Below are positions 24,695 through 33,899 of a stretch of DNA of 64,000 bases, piece after piece. The position numbers and the translations under genes were made by a program. Positions within the stretch are counted from its first letter, which is position 1. Each line of letters begins with the position of its first letter. The notes under the pieces are model-generated. The model searched no databases, was not told the DNA's origin, and saw only the letters and a program-made list of their open reading frames with translations. Origin of the DNA: Pachyseris speciosa (taxonomy: Eukaryota; Cnidaria; Anthozoa; Scleractinia; Pachyseridae); contig JAEMWC010000189.1 in the NCBI GenBank assembly GCA_016490735.1, forward strand, positions 1,040,376 to 1,104,375, written 5' to 3'.

Positions 24695-24960
24695 GCAGTG
24701 CTGGGGACTCTCTTGCTTATCATCGTGGTTACCCATTCACCACCAAGGATCGCGATAATGACAGGAGGTCATCAGCCAACTGCGCATCACAATATAAAGG
24801 AGCGTGGTGGTACAATGACTACTACATGTCTAACCTGAACGGCTTGTACCTTCCTGGTAAAGACACCACTCAAGGAATGGTGTGGAATGGCTGGCCAGGT
24901 AAACCCACGCACTACTCTTTCAAGAGAACGGAGATGAAGATACCTCCAAAGTATTTTTAA
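24695..24960 (+). CDS. FReD copy 2, exon 3: C-terminal half of the fibrinogen domain
   Basis: 266 nt ending at TAA 24958-24960. It reads [20 protein letters not shown] (calcium-site region), NCASQYKGAWWYNDYYMSNL and NGLYLPGKDTTQGMVW, ending FKRTEMKIPPKYF. It is open throughout. In place of the second Cys of the C-terminal disulfide (WWYNDC in copy 1, WWYKSC in copy 3) it has Tyr. NCA would then be unpaired, an odd loss for a secreted domain and consistent with relaxed selection together with the exon 1 frameshift. Confidence 0.85.
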
Positions 24961-25128
24961 AAGCAAATCCCGCAAGCAAACTTGAACTGTTTTAGTTATA
25001 AGTTCATTTTGGCCGGTGATAACCAGTTAGTGAAATATATAGACAAGTAGGTAAATGTGCTCCGGCCTTTCTATAGTGTAGTTGATCACATCGAGCGTAT
25101 GGCAGTATCATTTGATTACGAGCTATGT

Positions 25129-25134
25129 AATAAA
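25129..25134 (+). promoter_or_regulatory. Poly(A) signal AATAAA of FReD copy 2
   Basis: AATAAA lies 169 bp after the stop. The aligned site in copy 1 reads AATGAA. Confidence 0.6.
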
Positions 25135-25504
25135 AGTAAGAAATGATGGAATGTACTTGCACAGTTTTCTCTTTAAAGCACCCTCGTACTCTCTCCCTGA
25201 AACAAAATTATTCTAAATGTCAGGTACTGTGTGTTTCATTTGTCTGACACTGTCCGGAATTCTCCACGGTTTCATTTATTTCTCGTTTTTCACTTGGTCT
25301 TGGTCTTGGTGTCCTTATTAAAAGTGAAAAGGAATCAGCAGGTTATAAAATCGGATTCAGGGGCGAATTCGTCGTCCTTCTACGTATCTCCCTTTTTTAT
25401 TTGATGCAAACAGTTTATCAGCAGAAGATAACAAAAATGTGCCAAAGAAGACGCACGACATTCAGGCTGCATTCTTCAGGGACTCGCCAAAGTAGAATCC
25501 CTCA

Positions 25505-26197
25505 GAAAAGACATATTAATTACGAATGTTCTCTTAGGGCTTATTATCTTTTGCGGAATAAACTCAGACCATTCGCACTCCCGGTACAACATTATCTCCT
25601 CTCTGAATTCACGATTATCGTTAATTCTTAAATTGCTCTGAATTTATGATTATCGTTAATTTAGAACACTTTTTCCCCGGACTTTTCAGAAAAGAACAAA
25701 TTAAAAAAATTGTCACGAATTATTTGGACTGGATTTGAACCCGGAACTACCGCTACTAGGAACGCCTTCTTACCGCTAGACCACCGAAGAACAAGACGAC
25801 GGGAAACTGTATAACAAGATATTTATTAGAGTCTTGCATAGAATATGACTGATCTACAGTGATTAGGCCTAAGCGCTGATTTTAAATGGTTAGCTTTTTG
25901 TTGAGGTTTGGTGACCCACCGTTTCCATTTACTTTCTAAAATTATTTTTAAGCGAGTGATTATATAGGCTTACTACAGGGTGTAGAAAAAGCGCATGAAT
26001 TATATTATGTTTAAAAATTGAGGTTTGTTCAATCAGCAACGTGGTGGTCTAGAGGTTAGAAGAGAGGATGAGTCAGCGAAGAGTCGTAGGTTCGAGTCCT
26101 GTCCGAACACTATGGAGTTTATAGGCTTACTACATGCTTACTATATACCTATACCTATATAGGTATACTATAGGTATACTATACCTATATATATAGA
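25505..26197. repeat. Intergenic DNA with two degenerate tRNA-like segments
   Basis: Minus strand 25793-25725 (tggtctagcggtaagaagg A-box-like, ccgggttcaaatccagtcc B-box-like) and plus strand 26036-26110 (ggtggtctagaggttagaag, taggttcgagtcctgtcc) look like SINE heads. Neither closes into a good cloverleaf. A short palindromic (TATACC)n patch lies at about 26130-26190. Confidence 0.4.
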
Positions 26198-26326
26198 TTA
26201 CAGCATAGAAAGTGCGACGGACGGATTTTTATTCACGAGTTGCAAAACTTGGGAAAACGACTGAGTTTTTCAAAGTTTTGCAACGAATGAATAAGAATCC
26301 GTACAAAGCACTTTCTATGCTGTAAT
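26198..26326. mobile_element. Foldback/MITE hairpin
   Basis: The arms attacagcatagaaagtgc and gcactttctatgctgtaat extend inward (ggatttttattca / tgaataagaatcc, gttgcaaaactt / aagttttgcaac) to give about 55 bp per side with small bulges. Confidence 0.75.
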
Positions 26327-26789
26327 TTGTTTATTATATATACAACGAGAATTAAACCTATACTTGATCTACATGACCGAGCGGTTTCGGTTCCTGATCC
26401 GATCCGGTTCCCAGATCAGCAACAAGTAGACAAAGAGCCTACACAAGCTTAAATATCACTTCCTATTTAGAATAACTGAAAAATACGGAAGAATTTGTAG
26501 ATACAAAGTGTGAAATGTTTTCGCTTGTCCCTAATCACTGTCAGATTCAACCATGTGTTGGCAACGCTTCGCGCTGTGCAACGACAAATTCGCACTCTGT
26601 TGACTTACACTGTTTATAGAATGTTGAATGTTCCTCCTTAAGTGTTCGTCCCCTGGTTTTTGTTCGATTGCGTCCCAATAAAATCATCTAACGGTTATTC
26701 CAGTGGAACAAACCAGGAAGCCGAAGCCATGTTTTTGAAACACAAACTTCGAGCGGGCGCTGAGTTGAAGCCCGCGCTTCTCGGGAGCC

Positions 26790-26974
26790 ATAGACCTTTT
26801 TCATAATGGCGGACGATTTTAATTATTCTTTTGTATATGTGTTAATTAGCCCTACTAACCTCACTTTAATGAAAAAATTCTATTGAATTTTGCACATGCT
26901 GACGAGGCTAGTAGGGCTCATTATCATAAAAATAAAAGAATAATTTGTCGGGCGCCATTATGAAAAGGGTCTAT
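26790..26974. mobile_element. Palindromic MITE (TIR atagacc...ttttcataatggcg)
   Basis: Left end atagacctttttcataatgg at 26790, right end ccattatgaaaagggtctat to 26974. Internal arms also pair (tagccctactaacctc / gaggctagtagggct). It is flanked by unrelated DNA and has no ORF. Confidence 0.75.
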
Positions 26975-27590
26975 TTGAACGCTTTGCTCTGATTGCCTAA
27001 GCGGTTCTTCTCTGGACGGTGATTGGTTATATTTACACACGTGAAGAATGCTGTACGCGAAGCTGATTGGACGTATCGCTTTTTTTCACATGTGAAAATA
27101 TAGCACATACAGAATTCTATTTGCAAGGTTTATTGCCTAAAATAGGTATACTAAATTAACTATAATCGTAAATTCAGAGCAATTTGAGAATTAACGTACG
27201 ATAATCGTAAATATTCAGAGAGGTGAACGGGTTGCCCGGTAACAGTTAAGCAGACAATAGCTTGTATCCAGACCCCCTTTTATTCTTCTTTATTTTGCAA
27301 TATACTCTCAGAGAGCTTCATCCATGCATACTAGCCCCTGGCAATACTGTATTGATTGAATCAGTCTTATACACGCTATGAACAAAACCTAGCAATAATC
27401 CAGCCATGGTAAACAAGGAAGAAGAGTTTGATACCCATCAGAGATTTGAAGGAACAGTTTGAGGGCCGAATGGGAAAAATTTATACTATGTGAGGTGAGT
27501 AAGTAACTATCCAACTGTCGCGCGCTGATTGGTTTATGGCTATCGTCTACAAGAGTATACGCAGCCTCGAACCCAGGCTCTCTCTCTTTT

Positions 27591-27816
27591 CCTCCCTTGT
27601 CGTCGAGAAAGAGACCCTGGTTGGACCTGATCACGTGAACACCCAAAATCTGGGTGGTAAAAAAATTTGATGGAAGAGAGGGGTGGCAAAGTCAAGAAAC
27701 TGTTACTGTGACAAAACGGTTTTTATGACCCACCCTTCCTACGGTATTGATGGTTTTACTGGTCACGTGATCAGGTCCAACCAGGGTCTCTCTCTCGACG
27801 ACAAGGGAGGAGAAGA
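27591..27816. repeat. Inverted repeat, ~50 bp arms
   Basis: 27591-27639 (with ccctggttggacctgatcac) is inverted at 27762-27816 (gtgatcaggtccaaccaggg). The spacer of about 120 bp has no recognised feature. Confidence 0.75.
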
Positions 27817-28909
27817 GAAGAGGGCCTGTTGTTGGAGTGTACAGACGATAAAAACTAATGGCGACACAAGTAACACAAGGGAAGGAAATATTTGGCAATT
27901 TGTAGTTGCACGTAGAACTTGTTTGAACTTTTCCAGTGAATTATGGAGTCCAAAATACTTCCAAATTTCATTTTGCACATTAAACAGGATATTTATGACA
28001 AGGAACTACTTTGCCATGTCCATGAAATGGAAGAGAAAGCGGAAAACAACACTTTTTGGTAAGTTTTCCAGAAATTGTCGCAGCCGGCCAGGCTGTCGAA
28101 GAACAGTAACGCCTTGCCAAAGTAAATACGATTTTAACAGCTGTAACATTGGAATGCCAACATTATGTTCTCACTCAAAGCAATTCCAAAAAGTTCCCTA
28201 ACGTTTGAAGCTAATTGTAGTAAAATTGTTCATCTGTTTGATGTTTATTGCGCTGGGAAACATTTTTAAGAAATCCATTTGTTTGTCTGTTTTTATTGCC
28301 AATCAGCTAAAACCGATATCATCAGTGATGTCACAAATAAAACCGGTCATGATTTGTAGTCGAGATTGGTAGCTATAGCTCACAACATTTGAAGCTGATG
28401 GATGTCAAGTATAAAACATTTTCAACTCTACTTGATGGCTCACGCTTTCGTTGTATCACGTGCTTTTTCCCCAACAAAAACTAAACCCGAGTTCGCTCTT
28501 TTTTTCCACGTTGTTGTAAAAAGAAAATCGATGTCAGTTTTCAATCGTCTGTATACAGACGATATACATTTATATACCATAAAACTGACGCTATGAAATG
28601 TTCAAAACTTGGCAGTAAAACCACTCGCCTGCTGCTCCCGGTTTGACTTGAGTTTTTGTCTATTTTATGACGTCATTTCTAAAGTCTATAAGAGTACAGA
28701 CGTGAGAACGAACATTCTCACATCCTTTTCTAAGTTGCTTTAAATCATGAAGTAGTTTCTTAGCCTATTAATATATCTTGTTATCTCAGTTGGCGCCCCT
28801 ACTTAAATGTAAAGAAAATGCCTCGAAGTTTACAGATAACTCACCCGCTTTGATCAATTACACACTGTACAATAGTTGTGAAACATCATTGATTGGCCTA
28901 GTGAAAGAT
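27817..28909. other. Intergenic DNA
   Basis: A 172-codon open frame overlaps the inverted repeat (27683-28201) but shows no domain. Nothing else is recognised. Confidence 0.4.
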
Positions 28910-30298
28910 TGGTAATTGACTAGGGATAATCGTATGTTAGTGGGAATACTATCAACAGATATGTCCAAAGCGTTTGATAGCTTACATCCACCTCTTATGC
29001 TACGTAAGTTAAAAGCCTACGGTTTCCAGGATAGAGCACTGGATCTGTTGCGCAGCTACTTGTGCAGTCGCTTAGGAAGAGTGCGCATTGGATCGGTAAC
29101 CAGCTCATGGAGAAATGTGGAACGAGGCTGCCCTCAGGGATCAGTGCTAGGGCCGCTATTGTGGAATATATTTCAATGTATCAATGTACGCGGACGATCA
29201 TCAAATCTATGTGAAAGGAAAGGACATGTTTACTGCAGTCGCGAAATTTCAAGAGAGTGCCACTCTAGCAACTAACTGGTAGGATTCGAATCTTCTTCAG
29301 GGAAACCTGAAAAAATACCAAACGATGAACATTCGGAATAAAAATGTGAACTATGGTGATAAAACATGTATAACTGTTAATGGCAAGGATATAATGGAAT
29401 CAGATAATTTAAAGCTCCTAGGCGTAACTATTGATTGTGGTCTTAATTTTAATCTTCACATAAGTAATGTTTGTAAGAAAGCTAGCCAGAAAATAGGTGT
29501 GATCATGAGGCTGAGGAATCTCATACCAGTTGAGGCCAAATTACATCTCTACAAGGAAGCTATTCTCCCTCATTTAACATATTGCCACTTAGTGTGGCAT
29601 TTCTGTAGAGCCTCGGATACCCGTAGACTAGAGAGAGTACAGGACCGTGCACTGCGCGCTGTATTTAAAGATAAGCAATCTAGTTACCAACAGCTGTTAG
29701 AGAAAGCAAAGTTATCATCGTTGTAGAATAGGAGACTGCAAGACATATGTATCCTTATGTATAAGGTTAAACACAATTTGTGTCAGCGGACTATTTGTGA
29801 TATGTTTCTGACCAACAGCCACACTTACAATTTACGGTAGAAAGATTTCTGTTTACCTAGTTTTAATACAGTTACGCACGGTAAACACTCAATCCGATAT
29901 TTAGGTCCAAGACTCTGGAGCAAGATACCAGGCAAAGACAGATCGGCCACCAGTCTTTTGCAGTTCAAGACTCGGATACGTAGTCTTGATTTGAGTAACA
30001 TTTTAGATGGATGTGATGGTTGCTACCTTTGCAATTCGTGATGTCTTATTTTCATGATTTTAGAATTTTGTTGACTATGATGGAGTTTTAGTTGTATTTT
30101 ATGTTAGTAGCTATTCATCTGTTGTTTTTCTGATTTTAATTCTCAGAAGATTTGTAGTTTCGATTCTATGTTGATTCGATATGTATTTTTAGATTGTATT
30201 TTAGTATAGTTAGGTGTCCCCTATTAGCAGTGGGGAATCCCATCTGCTAGATTTCTGCCGACACATTAATAAAGTCATCAATCAATCAATCAATCAAC
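28910..30298 (+). mobile_element. 5'-truncated LINE with (AATC)n tail, defective RT
   Basis: The polymerase starts inside motif A: ILSTDMSKAFDSLHPPLMLR, RGCPQGSVLGPLLWNIF (motif B region). The YADD-equivalent piece continues in another frame (YADDHQIYVKGKD), and a third segment (29325-29726) has LLGVTIDCGLNFNLHIS and AILPHLTYCHLVWHF, then RVQDRALRAVF. A TAG at 29724-29726 and later stops break the C-terminal part, whose RYLGPRLWSKIP can still be read near 29900. The 3' end is (AATC)n at about 30275-30297. L2/CR1-like by motif; no endonuclease remains. Confidence 0.85.
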
Positions 30299-30503
30299 AC
30301 TGACAAAGTTTTAACGCCGAGGCACTAGAATTAAATGAAAAGGGATGTTATAATCCATTTTTTTGCGCTGTGTTCAAGTTCAAATGCCAAGGAATCGAGT
30401 ACGTGATCTTGAGTGTCTTCAAACTTGTTCGGTTGTTCAATTTGCAAGAAAACTTCTTCAAGGTACTTGCTATATATATATATAAATATAAATATATATA
30501 TAT
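30299..30503. other. Short AT-rich spacer with (TA)n patch
   Basis: It contains an imperfect (TA)n at 30470-30503 that borders the tandem array. No gene. Confidence 0.6.
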
Positions 30504-30673
30504 AGTACAGTAAGGTAGAGAGGGGATATATTAGCAACTGATTGCCTTAATAACTTAGGATCACCAGCCTATTCCCATTTGGATGGCGATTCATTAGAGA
30601 TTTCTGAGAATTACAAACAGACAAGGTTAATTTGGGAACAGAAATCAACAACTAAGTAATTAAGTGAAAATGT

Positions 30674-30744
30674 GGCTCAGCCAGGAATCGAACCTGGGTC
30701 TCCAGATTGCCGGTCGGATGCCTTAACCACTAGGCCACTGAACC
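30674..30744 (-). repeat. tRNA-like segment, array unit 1 (also 31082-31152, 31490-31560, 31897-31967, 32305-32375)
   Basis: Minus strand. Acceptor stem GGTTCAG pairs with CTGAGCC over 7 bp. The D arm is GCCTAGTGGTTAAGGC, the loop CCGGCAA puts GGC in the anticodon place, and the T arm CAGGTTCGATTCCTG is intact. The A box and B box are therefore good for RNA polymerase III. C instead of U at position 33 and a mismatch in the anticodon stem argue against a translating tRNA. Confidence 0.75.
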
Positions 30745-32775
30745 AACCACACTGGTTGGATACATATTTTTACTGTACAACACATACACAGTGCGGCCTT
30801 CTGATGGCAAGGTCCGAGGAGACAATTTCACACATTTTCTGCAATCAGGATCACGTCACTACTCCCCGGTCGATCGGCGATGCGCGGCCAAATCCCCCTG
30901 GAAATTAATTAAGTACAGTAAGGTAGAGAGGGGATATATTAGCAACTGATTGCCTTAATAACTTAGGATCACCAGCCTATTCCCATTTGGATGGCGATTC
31001 ATTAGAGATTTCTGAGAATTACAAACAGACAAGGTTAATTTGGGAACAGAAATCAACAACTAAGTAATTAAGTGAAAATGTGGCTCAGCCAGGAATCGAA
31101 CCTGGGTCTCCAGATTGCCGGTCGGATGCCTTAACCACTAGGCCACTGAACCAACCACACTGGTTGGATACATATTTTTACTGTACAACACATACACAGT
31201 GCGGCCTTCTGATGGCAAGGTCCGAGGAGACAATTTCACACATTTTCTGCAATCAGGATCACGTCACTACTCCCCGGTCGATCGGCGATGCGCGGCCAAA
31301 TCCCCCTGGAAATTAATTAAGTACAGTAAGGTAGAGAGGGGATATATTAGCAACTGATTGCCTTAATAACTTAGGATCACCAGCCTATTCCCATTTGGAT
31401 GGCGATTCATTAGAGATTTCTGAGAATTACAAACAGACAAGGTTAATTTGGGAACAGAAATCAACAACTAAGTAATTAAGTGAAAATGTGGCTCAGCCAG
31501 GAATCGAACCTGGGTCTCCAGATTGCCGGTCGGATGCCTTAACCACTAGGCCACTGAACCAACCACACTGGTTGGATACATATTTTTACTGTACAACACA
31601 TACACAGTGCGGCCTTCTGATGGCAAGGTCCGAGGAGACAATTTCACACATTTTCTGCAATCAGGATCACGTCACTACTCCCCGGTCGATCGGCGATGCG
31701 CGGCCAAATCCCCTGGAAATTAATTAAGTACAGTAAGGTAGAGAGGGGATATATTAGCAACTGATTGCCTTAATAACTTAGGATCACCAGCCTATTCCCA
31801 TTTGGATGGCGATTCATTAGAGATTTCTGAGAATTACAAACAGACAAGGTTAATTTGGGAACAGAAATCAACAACTAAGTAATTAAGTGAAAATGTGGCT
31901 CAGCCAGGAATCGAACCTGGGTCTCCAGATTGCCGGTCGGATGCCTTAACCACTAGGCCACTGAACCAACCACACTGGTTGGATACATATTTTTACTGTA
32001 CAACACATACACAGTGCGGCCTTCTGATGGCAAGGTCCGAGGAGACAATTTCACACATTTTCTGCAATCAGGATCACGTCACTACTCCCCGGTCGATCGG
32101 CGATGCGCGGCCAAATCCCCCTGGAAATTAATTAAGTACAGTAAGGTAGAGAGGGGATATATTAGCAACTGATTGCCTTAATAACTTAGGATCACCAGCC
32201 TATTCCCATTTGGATGGCGATTCATTAGAGATTTCTGAGAATTACAAACAGACAAGGTTAATTTGGGAACAGAAATCAACAACTAAGTAATTAAGTGAAA
32301 ATGTGGCTCAGCCAGGAATCGAACCTGGGTCTCCAGATTGCCGGTCGGATGCCTTAACCACTAGGCCACTGAACCAACCACACTGGTTGGATACATATTT
32401 TTACTGTACAACACATACACAGTGCGGCCTTCTGATGGCAAGGTCCGAGGAGACAATTTCACACATTTTCTGCAATCAGGATCACGTCACTACTCCCCGG
32501 TCGATCGGCGATGCGCGGCCAAATCCCCCTGGAAATTAATTAAGTACAGTAAGGTAGGTTATTAAGGCAATCAGTTGCTAATATATCCCCTCTCTACCTT
32601 ACTGTACTTAATTAATTTCCAGGGGGATTTGGCCGCGCATCGCCGATCGACCGGGGAGTAGTGACGTGATCCTGATTGCAGAAAATGTGTGAAATTGTCT
32701 CCTCGGACCTTGCCATCAGAAGGCCGCACTGTGTATGTGTTGTACAGTAAAAATATGTATCCAACCAGTGTGGTT

Positions 32776-32846
32776 GGTTCAGTGGCCTAGTGGTTAAGGC
32801 ATCCGACCGGCAATCTGGAGACCCAGGTTCGATTCCTGGCTGAGCC
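32776..32846 (+). repeat. tRNA-like segment, inverted array unit (also 33184-33254)
   Basis: Same 71-nt body as in the forward units, now on the plus strand, identical at sight. Confidence 0.75.
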
Positions 32847-33304
32847 ACATTTTCACTTAATTACTTAGTTGTTGATTTCTGTTCCCAAATTAACCTTGTC
32901 TGTTTGTAATTCTCAGAAATCTCTAATGAATCGCCATCCAAATGGGAATAGGCTGGTGATCCTAAGTTATTAAGGCAATCAGTTGCTAATATATCCCCTC
33001 TCTACCTTACTGTACTTAATTAATTTCCAGGGGGATTTGGCCGCGCATCGCCGATCGACCGGGGAGTAGTGACGTGACCCTGATTGCAGAAAATGTGTGA
33101 AATTGTCTCCTCGGACCTTGCCATCAGAAGGCCGCACTGTGTATGTGTTGTACAGTAAAAATATGTATCCAACCAGTGTGGTTGGTTCAGTGGCCTAGTG
33201 GTTAAGGCATCCGACCGGCAATCTGGAGACCCAGGTTCGATTCCTGGCTGAGCCACATTTTCACTTAATTACTTAGTTGTTGATTTCTGTTCCCAAATTA
33301 ACCT

Positions 33305-33306
<2 letters not shown>

Positions 33307-33374
<68 letters not shown>
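33307..33374. repeat. (TA)n microsatellite
   Basis: About 34 dinucleotides. It cuts the last unit of the array and borders the next PLE relic. Confidence 0.95.
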
Positions 33375-33377
<3 letters not shown>

Positions 33378-33833
33378 GGTCAATCAATGTTTGAAGAATG
33401 GTTTTCGTGGAGCGCTCGACTTTTCAGGAGCTGTAAATATTCTTGTGTAAAGATTTCCAGACTTCAGAAGTGATTCATAATCGCTTTATTGCAACAGCTC
33501 TGTTTCGTGTAGCTTGTGTCTTTACCAAAAGTTCATTATTATCTGCAGAAAAAAATTGTGCACCCTAAACAAACGAAACGAATTAGCAAGTTCTTGCCCT
33601 CACAGGAACAAATACGTACTCAGAAACTTTCGAATAACATAGCGTAACTGTTAATTTACAGCACGCGCAAGGCGCGCGCTCACGCAACTATTTGTTTATA
33701 TTGTCAGCATTCAAATTTAACGGTCATTCGTCGCTATTGCCTGATGAGTGTAGTCAGTATTTGGCTATACGAAACAGAGCTGTTGCAATAAAGCGATTAT
33801 GAATCACTTCTGAAGTCTGGAAATCTTTACACA

Positions 33834-33836
<3 letters not shown>
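33375..33836. mobile_element. PLE terminal relic with inverted ends, bracketed by (TA)n
   Basis: 33442-33509 and 33771-33838 are inverted copies (about 68 bp, including gattcataatcgctttattg). The interval about 33540-33640 reads, with stops, like the C-terminus of the PLE at 45.5 kb (LNKRNELASSCPHRNKYVL-like). It is an old member of that family reduced to its terminal repeats. One arm carries a full hammerhead ribozyme, the other only its 3' half. Confidence 0.75.
33731..33796 (+). ncRNA. Type I hammerhead ribozyme (PLE terminus)
   Basis: Core CTGATGA at 33741-33747 and GAAA at 33771-33774. Stem II is gtgtagtc (33748-33755) with ggctatac (33763-33770), 8 bp with wobbles. Stem III is minimal: acag (33774-33777) with ctgt (33780-33783) around a 2-nt loop. 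The cleavage triplet is GTT, giving cleavage after 33784. Stem I is tcgctattgc (33731-33740) with gcaataaagcga (33785-33796), with two bulged A. All conserved core positions are present. The very short stem III is the known form of PLE hammerheads, which are thought to work best as dimers. Confidence 0.88.

Positions 33837-33896
<60 letters not shown>
33837..33896. repeat. (TA)n microsatellite
   Basis: About 30 units, between the PLE relic and the complete PLE. Confidence 0.95.

Positions 33897-33899
<3 letters not shown>

Larger units (their letters stand above)
30504..33306. repeat. 408 bp tandem array with tRNA-like segment, inverted in the middle
   Basis: Five head-to-tail units begin (agtacagtaaggtagagagg) at 30504, 30912, 31320, 31727 and 32135. 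A sixth start at 32543 is cut after 15 bp. From 32558 the same sequence runs in the opposite direction for about two units until it breaks into (TA)n at 33306. Units are almost identical; I noticed one missing C (unit 3) and one T/C change (last unit). Each carries a 71-nt tRNA-like body (listed separately). Unit length and structure suggest a tRNA-derived SINE, or a larger repeat containing one, that was amplified in tandem. Confidence 0.92.

Noticed and set aside
30672..32848. Seven identical 78-codon open frames (MAQPGIEPGSPDCRSD...)
   Set aside because: They are translations of the complement of the tRNA-like segment; the string GIEPGSPDCRSDALTTRPL is a well-known artefact of tRNA/SINE sequence, not a protein.
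30504..33306. CRISPR-like array
   Set aside because: Unit length of 408 bp with no spacers, an inversion, and eukaryotic context; it is a tandem repeat.
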